Positions 57,042 to 64,000 of a DNA stretch of 64,000 bases are shown one piece after another. Below the pieces are notes generated by a model. The model saw only the letters and a list, made by a program, of their open reading frames with translations, searched no databases and was not told the origin of the DNA. Made by a program: the position numbers and the translations under genes. Position 1 is the first letter of the stretch. Each line of letters starts with the position of its first letter. Source of the stretch: Haliclona indistincta (Eukaryota > Porifera > Demospongiae > Haplosclerida > Chalinidae); NCBI GenBank assembly GCA_964017065.1, contig OZ024787.1, positions 10,341,666 to 10,405,665 of the forward strand, in the 5' to 3' direction.

Positions 57042-58003
57042 TATTATATTTATTGTCCATTTTTTTTTTAGCATACATACATAGAATATATAAATAAATA
57101 ATGTGAATATAATACAAGTATAATGCATAATAGAACCCAGGGAAATGAAAATACAAATAATATATAATAATACTAAAATAGATAGTAATAGTCACTACAT
57201 GAACTTGAATTAGTTAGAGAGTTTTGCCTCAGCAACTATAAGATCTGCAGAGAGATCATGCTGAGGAGAATGATAGGAAGACCGGGAGCCACGGAGACAA
57301 ATGATAGCTGATCTTAACAGCGAAAATGAGATTTTGTTTCTTAACCACTTGCGAATAGTGGCATATTCAACTTCTCTTTTTGACGCAATGAGGGAGGCAA
57401 GCCGTTTGTAGGTGACATCTGCTGCATTGCCCAGACCTCCAGTGGTGGAAAAGACCAGTGGCGTGAAGGAACCATGCTCAACTTGAGTCACTCGTTGCTC
57501 ATAGTGACGTCTCTTGAGTTTTTCCTGTCTTGAGTAAGCTGATGCAAGGGTGAGGTGGCGATATGAGCAAGCGTTTGGGTTGAAAACCCTCACATCAAAA
57601 GATGCTTGCTGATGCTTGTCACCCCAGAACCCAGCAGCTCTGATGTCAAGCCTGGCACCATCTTCTTTATTCGAAGTGGAGTACCGGAGAGATTCTCCAG
57701 ACAGGGGCTGCAGGTTGGGCTCAATACATACATCATGACAGACTTCTGTCATTGCATTGGCAGTAAGGTCTCTAAGCTCATTGTGGCGTATGGATGGGAA
57801 ACCACCTGTTGGGCAACACAGAGCATGGTCGACGGAAAAAGGCTTGCCGCAGACACAGTTTGTAGGAAGATTGGAAAGTGGCCAGTTATAGCGAAGTGAG
57901 AGGGCATCTCTAAACGCTCTTTTGTGTAGGGCAAAGCCATGCTGCTCAATTGGGAGTGCGGTTAGCCAAGATGAGGCACCCCGTAACCCCGTTCTCACTT
58001 GCT
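57042..58003 (-). mobile_element. 5'-truncated retroelement, copy 2 (open C-terminal frame)
   Basis: 57998-57210 encodes 262 residues without a break. A Cys/His knuckle (CVCGKPFSVDHALCC, then PTGGFPSIRHNELRDL) is followed by ARLDIRAAGFWGD and FDVRVFNP, whose Asp residues and spacing look like a restriction-like nuclease. Then come EHGSFTPLVFSTTGG and SFSLLRSAIICLRGSRSS near the end. A poly(A) (10 T at 57060-57069) marks the 3' end. The element is cut off 5' of this domain, so no reverse transcriptase is attached. Three other fragments of the family are in the window. Confidence 0.65.
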
Positions 58004-59815
58004 AGGGTGACTGCGCGACAGATGTTATTATCAAGCCTGAGGATCGAGTGTCGATTTGCGCGAACTATATAGACAGTGCGGCCTTGTGTGACCGTCTCAC
58101 GCCTAGCAGCTAGCTATGGAACGCCAAATGCGACAAAAGTAGCAGCAACCGCTAGTAATAATCAAAATCAATTTTGCTTGCGATAATCGATTCGCAAATC
58201 GATTTGCTAATCGATTATTGTCATTTTGTGCGCCAAATTCAAAATTATAGGCGTGGTCGACGGCTATAGGGCGTGTCTGTAGAGGCGCGGTCAAGTAAAA
58301 TGGCTACCTCAGTCAGTGCAGTGTTGCTACTTGATCAAGGCTACTAGACTATCGAGATGGATAGAGATAAGCCTACCTGACTAGATGATATGGAGAGCAC
58401 AATGTTTGTATCTGTTTCTCTGGCTATGACAGCGAGCTGACACTACTCAGAGCCTGACTGATGTGAGTAATAGCGCGTTTTCAACAGTTGTATTGTCAGG
58501 CTAGCTACGTGCGCATTGCACTGACTGTCGGGTTAGTATCATAACTTGTGTTTGTACATATTATACTGTCTGGTCATGTTGCGCTGTGTGGGCAGTATAG
58601 ATCCAATTCAGAGTACTTTTGTGTCTTTATATGTACATGTAGTGAAAAAACTGCCAATCTTTCTTCCTTGCAAATTCTCCTTCCTTTTGTATAGCTTGAA
58701 AAAAGTATTATGATGCACCAATTGAATCTCCGTGCTTTCCACTCACGTTGTGGACTTGTGGGCATGGTCTATACACTAGTGATCGATCAGGTGCTGCAAG
58801 TATGTGTGTGCTGCAAGTACGTCTCTGTTAGCTGCCTCTGTTAGATGATAGGCTCGTGATATAGCATGCATTCAGCATTATAACTAGCTGTCAGTGCCTG
58901 TACGTGTCTCTGTGTGATAGTATTAACCTGTGGCTCTGTCAGTTACATGTAAGCAGACCTATGGGTAGCTTAAAATTATGTCTCAGATCTGTTTATCAGC
59001 CGGAACACACATATTTCTCGCACACCTATTCCACACAATCTCTTACATTACCTCAGTTGTGCTAACATGTCAATCATTCACTGATACAATGCATGGGTTG
59101 CTATGGTGATGACGGCAATCTCAAATAATATTTCTATGCACCTTGTCTCGTACGTGTTTTGTGTCACTCTAATCCGTATCACTTGTCTAGTAACTTATTG
59201 ACTCTACCACCATAGATGATACTATGTAACCAGTGTTAGAAACAGTCATACTCTTCCAGTGTATTATGTGACGTCATGTTTTGCTGGATAGAGCTGTTCT
59301 CAGCACGATTATCAGCTAGTGTGTTTACTAAGTTGTAACCGGTTTACATAGTATTGCTAAGTGTTTTATTGTGCTCAGTGATTACTACTCCCGTCACACA
59401 CTGTACATGCTTGTGTCTGTCTCTAAGTAATGTTGATGTTTATTCTAAAGAGTTGATAATGTGTTGGTCGCTTGATTTGGAAGCGCTTCTTCACTGTATG
59501 CCATAGTACTATAATTGTTGTGTTATTATTTGCCATCATTATAGTGACAGTATGAGGTGAATAAATTATTTTTCTCTCTTCATAACACAGGAGCTGTCAT
59601 CAGATGAACGTGTATTATGCTGACAAGTGTCAAGAACTGAAGACACACATACATGTACTATGTGACAATGATTTTATTATCATTAATAATTATTTGTTCA
59701 TCTGTTGAATGATTGTGTTTCAGTCATAATGATGATTATAAAAGTATGTACTCAAAGTACTCAAGCCATGGCATGGTACTATCATTATTGTAACTAGCTT
59801 GTAGCATGCAGGTCA

Positions 59816-60695
59816 GTGAGATTGCTAGACCACTGCAGTGATGACACATGCATCATGCGACGAAAGGTTCTGATCCTTTTGATGTCCGAAACTATCGTCC
59901 AATTTCACTTCTTTGCATTTTATCAAAACTTCTGGAAACTATCATCTATGATAAAATCATTGATTTTGTTATTCCACAAGTTTCTTCACAACAATTTGGT
60001 TTCTTAAGGAAAAGGTCATGTGTAAACCAGCTCCTATCCTTCTACTCCGAAATTTTCTCCTCTGTTGACCGCAAAATTCCCTGTGACGTCATATTTTTAG
60101 ACTTTCAAAAAGCATTTGACTCTATACCACATCCTGAACTACTTTTCAAACTGTGGGCTCATGGAATAACTGGTCAGTTATGGAATTGGTTTCAGTCTTA
60201 CCTTTCAAACCGTACTCACTTTGTTTATGTTGAAGGTTCCTCATCTTCTGTCCTTCCTGTTAAATCAGGCGTTCCACAAGGCAGTGTCTTAGGTCCTTTA
60301 TTATTTCTTCTCTATGTAAATGATATCCCTAATATAATCTCTTATAGCACATCTTACCTGTTTGCTGATGACACCAAGTTTATGGAAGTAATTGACCGAT
60401 GTTCAAAGACCACCCACATCCAACAAGACCTTGATACACTTCACTCATGGTGTTCAAAATGGAAACTCTCTCTAAACAGTAAGAAATGTGCAGCAATATA
60501 CGCTTCTCTCTTAACCATCATCAACATATACTGTCAATGGTCAAGCAATTCAACTAGTTCATAGTCACAAAGATCTTGGTGTTACAACAACTAGTAGCCT
60601 ATCTTGGTCAGAACACATTGGCAATATATGTGCATCAGCCTACAGGTCATTACACTTGATTCGTAGAACCATCTCTTATTTAACCCCGAGGTCAA
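59816..60695 (+). pseudogene. non-LTR reverse transcriptase fragment, copy 2
   Basis: 238 residues are open (59848-60564) with NYRPISLLCILSKLLE, FLDFQKAFDSIPH, SGVPQGSVLGPLLF and the catalytic YLFADDTKF, then WCSKWKLSLNSKKC. A frameshift at about 60540 separates the following HKDLGVTTTSSLSW and HLIRRTISYL. No N-terminal endonuclease precedes it. This copy lacks the 852-bp insertion and 7-bp deletion of copy 1. Confidence 0.85.
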
Positions 60696-61260
60696 AGGTC
60701 ACGAAAGTTGCCGATTTCAGCTAGCGATTGCAGAGCAACGAGCAACGATTTCAGAGATTTGAATATGCAGTTGTTTGTTACGTATATAGTGTTGTTTGTA
60801 ACTGCAGTAAAGGCTAGATTCTCTGACTTTCATTTTTTGCATTGCGGACCCACCTACGGCAGGTCGAATTTTGCCTAAAATTTTCAGTAACGGTTGACTC
60901 AACTACTTTCCCGCCGCTAATTACTAACATAACTTGAAAAGTTAGATTTAGTGATATCGAAGTCTGTCAGCGTACAATAAATAATCCCTCACAGATGCAA
61001 CAGTAGCAAAGCTTGGTGGAGAAAACCAAATCGCGTTGGGTGCAGTTTCAATCAATTATTTAAGTAATTAACGAGGTGCCCAGGAGGTGCCGTTCATTTT
61101 CGAGTTATTTACCCGAGTGAGCGGTTCTCCTTTAGTGCTTTGTGTTTTGTTTTTATCTCTCTCTCTCTCTCTTCCTCACAGAATTTGCACCCGCGTTCAC
61201 TTCAGTGAACATTATTACAACACAACCGGAGCAGAACACAGCTACACTAATCCCTACACA

Positions 61261-64000
61261 ATGTCTCGCTTGCTTACATATTCTTTTATGCTAGTCGTAA
61301 TATTCTCTCTGGCCCTAACCACACCAGCTAACGGGACAATCATCATCAAGGCAGGTCTCAGGCTGTCACAAAGTTTGAATAATGTAGCTTTGGGGTGTGA
61401 GGACACAATGAACATGAACACTCAATTACCAAGTGCTGTCTTCCAACGTGCCATTGGGGTAAATAACCAATTCATGGACTTCAACTATACTGTAACCAAT
61501 GATCTGGCTGAGTTCATAATCACACCACAAACTGAGGGCAGGTACAGGTGTCTACATGGAGGCATGACCAGTGATCCAATAGAAGTAGTTGGTAAGCAGT
61601 TGCACTACATACTGTACACAACCAAGACTTCATTAAGTAAGAGTATGCAACCGTGGATATTCCCCGTTGAACAGCGTTAGACATTTTCTATGTCACAAGT
61701 TTATATACAATGCTAATGATAATTATTGATCACAACAGCAGTAATGATAATCATCGCTGTGTATAGGTAAAATTGTGACGAGGATGGTTTCTCTCACTCA
61801 TGTAAGGATGTGTTTACACTAGTGAGTTAGATGTGTTGTTCTGCATGGCACAGCACATACAAATCCGACAGTACAGCAGTTCCGTATTTTGATGAAAATT
61901 AATTAAGCTGCATACAGATTGGCACATGCAGTGGTTTATGAGTACTGACTGACCAACTCATGTTGAGAGGACTAGCTCCACAAGAGGCATTTCTGTGCTC
62001 TTAGCCTATCTATTCCCCAGCCAGTATTTATGCAATCTACACCTTACCTCAGCCCTGCCTCAATTTGTGTTCATTATACAGTGCTGGTGTGTGAGAAACT
62101 TGAGCTGCATCCATACTATTGTGTGCATGTGTGGTCAACCCAAACACTGCTATAGTTTCTCTGACAGATACAGTTTCAGGAGCTCACAGACTGTGGTAGT
62201 TTTGACATAAACACATGAAACACAAGTTTGACTTGACTGTGTGTTGCATATTAACACTTAAAACTATTAAAAGAGTACTCCTCTTCCTTCCTCTTTCTTG
62301 GTGTATTTCTTCAGTTTACTAATTGCTTCAACCCATTCTCTTTCTCTCTCTCCCTTCATCTATATGTCTCTTCTTCCGTCTCTCACTTGCTCGCTCACTT
62401 GCTCCTCACGTTCTTGTCAAGTTAAAATGTCCAAATGGATACATTGTTCTATACATGGCTTCTAACCTATCATTCAATCTATTCAATGGCTGATCATGAC
62501 TGGTGCATACATGTAGTTCGTCTACAAACTGAACTGTTATTACAGTACTCTTCTGCACTCTCTCTCTGCTTTCATTGTTAATAGAGTGTTGTTGGAGGTC
62601 ACTATGTTCACTAAATGATGTTATCTTAAGGTGGCGGTGCGCCAATTTAATGAGATTCATGACTTTTGCAAGTAGCTTCATTTTCTGTACAATGGTATTT
62701 TGTACAGGCGTGCTCCAGTGCGAATTTCGTTTTGTCTATCGATAAACAACGATTATAGCAAGTTTCAGTCACGAAGTATTAGCTGACGTGGAGCAGTGAG
62801 CTAAACCCTGAGACCTGTCTGTGGCAGTTATCTCCACTTTGGCTTGCTTGCTCCAGAAAGAACTTCGTTTACCACTTATAAATTCCAGCGCACATAGACG
62901 TATAGAGCGATTTTTCGATACTCCTTTGCAAAACAGCAAGCCTAGACCACAAAATCATGGTTTAAAAAATCTAGATTGTATTTCAGAAATTCGCTCTATA
63001 CGTCTGTGGGCAAGATATTATATTGCCTACGGACTGGTATTGGACACTAGCTCATGTGAGCGCATAGTAACAATACGTTGTGGTGCGTGCACTCCGCGTT
63101 GCGCTTGACCTAAACGCCACAATACATTAGCGAGCAGAAAGTCGTGAACTTTGTGTACCTCTATTGCAAATACGAACTATTTTTAGTGTACGCTGTTGCT
63201 TTATAATTGTTATTCAAGTTGATTGATGTGATGTAGGCATGTTTTCCGGTGCTTAAGGCGATACAGCAGTACAGAATTCATACTTGGTAGTGACTTTTTA
63301 GTGTACCTCTGGATGCTACTTGACGAATATCCGAATAAATTCAATACCTTGGACTCTGAGCTACTGTTCGATGATTCGAATATGGTATAGGCTATAATAA
63401 GTGTGCAGACAAAGTGTTATCTCGTTGCAAAACGCCTTTGACTCGGGCAGTTTTGTATTAGCTGTATAAGCCAATATCAAAGGGCAATATTCACTTCTGG
63501 CGCAACCACAGAGAGTATACACGGAAATTCCCAGTGTCCAATCCCAGTCCGTATAGGCAATATAATATCTATGGTTAAATCTAGAACTATATAAGCAACG
63601 GAGGTTTGTCTTGCATAGGTTGATTTGTGTTGTTGCAATGTAAAGGATGGCAAGCATGTGTTACATGTAGCTTGAGTTGACCAGAATCCTTATACATGCA
63701 AGGCACGTTTGACTACGGCAACTCTTTCTTTAGTTCTTGCTCATTTTGGCACCACATGTAGCCATTGGCTGTTGTATTTTGCTTGTGCATCAATTAACTT
63801 TCTTCTTCCTCTGTCCTACAGCATATCCAATGCCTAATCCTGATAGGTTACAGCAGTTATCGGTACCAATTGCAGCTATTGAGCACGAGTCTAGTCCAAG
63901 GATAGACTGTACCTTTCTGGAAGGTGCTTTATCTCAGTTCTACACAGTTGAATGGTGGAAGGGAACTGCACTTTTGTACAATAGTACCAACAATGCTGCC
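61261..64000 (+). CDS. Ig/FN3 receptor 2, 5' part (runs off the window)
   Basis: Exon 1 (61261-61591) gives the same signal peptide and first Ig-like domain as receptor 1, with changes such as GVNNQF for GLNNQF and TNDLAEF for TNNLAEF. Exon 2 starts at 63822 (acceptor CTGTCCTACAG) and encodes the second Ig domain as far as the window end (VEWWKGTALLYN in place of VEWWKGTTLVYN). Phases are as in receptor 1, so a complete paralogue is expected beyond 64000. The intron is longer (2230 versus 1681 bp) because of insertions. Confidence 0.85.
61672..62035. other. 364-bp insertion/deletion difference in receptor intron 1
   Basis: Present in receptor 2 between GTTGAA and TCTACACCTTACC, which are adjacent in receptor 1 (33131-33137). 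There are no obvious inverted ends or target duplication, so either copy could be the derived one. Confidence 0.6.
62632..63012. other. receptor 2 specific intron segment with long hairpin ends
   Basis: After GATGTTATCTTAAG the two receptor introns differ completely until the shared MITE. Here CACATAGACGTATAGAGCGA (62890-62909) is answered by its inverse, TCGCTCTATACGTCTGTGG, about 80 bp later. Noncoding as far as I can see. Confidence 0.5.
63013..63570. mobile_element. MITE in intron 1 of receptor 2
   Basis: Counterpart of 33945-34496, with the same AGATATTATATTGCCTACGG ends but several per cent divergence, more than in the nearly identical block upstream of 61365. Confidence 0.75.

Overview
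This is eukaryotic, metazoan DNA. Genes are split by very short introns (48-54 bp in the best model), and they encode animal domain architectures: PR/SET plus C2H2 fingers, RING plus TRAF zinc finger plus MATH, and Ig plus FN3 receptors. About half of the window is mobile or repeated DNA. A demosponge-like, early-branching animal is my best guess. It rests on compactness, gene content and recurrent retroelement fragments, and cannot be proved from the sequence alone. I see no CRISPR, operon or bacterial signal.

Layout. 1-2290: short repeats and a broken copy of a sugar-transporter 3' end. 2297-8948: a 6.65 kb foldback (long inverted repeat) element with a perfect 9-bp target duplication, carrying a nested, decayed P-like transposon. 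9257-11730: a complete eight-exon PRDM9-like gene (710 aa) with PR/SET domain and an eight-finger, near-identical zinc-finger array that varies mainly at DNA-contact positions. 12057-13702: a MITE and a GAA microsatellite. 15509-17779 (minus): a three-exon sugar transporter. 20779-24171 (minus): a 1130-aa intronless RING / TRAF-zinc-finger / six-MATH protein (copy A). 24172-32550: a transposon and retroelement cluster. 32726-39791 (plus): a seven-exon Ig/FN3 single-pass receptor. 41251-44152 (minus): MATH copy B, broken at its 5' end. 44401-46060 (minus): the 3' exons of eIF3D. 47208-49049: a second long-inverted-repeat element. 49578-52820 (minus): MATH copy C with a premature stop. 52821-64000: a second copy of the A-to-receptor interval, ending inside exon 2 of a second receptor gene.

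The strongest structural theme is a repeated module, [RING-MATH gene, minus] - [transposon cluster] - [Ig/FN3 receptor, plus], present at 20.8-35 kb and again at 49.4-64 kb. Its core (about 22.2-32.8 kb versus 50.8-61.4 kb) is almost identical, apart from a few insertions and deletions. Both flanks, inside the MATH gene and inside the receptor gene, are clearly more diverged. This suggests recent duplication or gene conversion with edges inside genes, although misplaced haplotypes in the assembly must be excluded.

Functionally, the PRDM9-like protein is expected to be a nuclear histone methyltransferase that binds DNA through its fingers. The RING-MATH proteins look like TRAF-type ubiquitin ligases or adaptors, and the receptors look like cell-surface recognition or adhesion molecules. 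Linkage of tandemly copied receptors and signalling adaptors is suggestive of a recognition locus, but no functional link can be shown from sequence.
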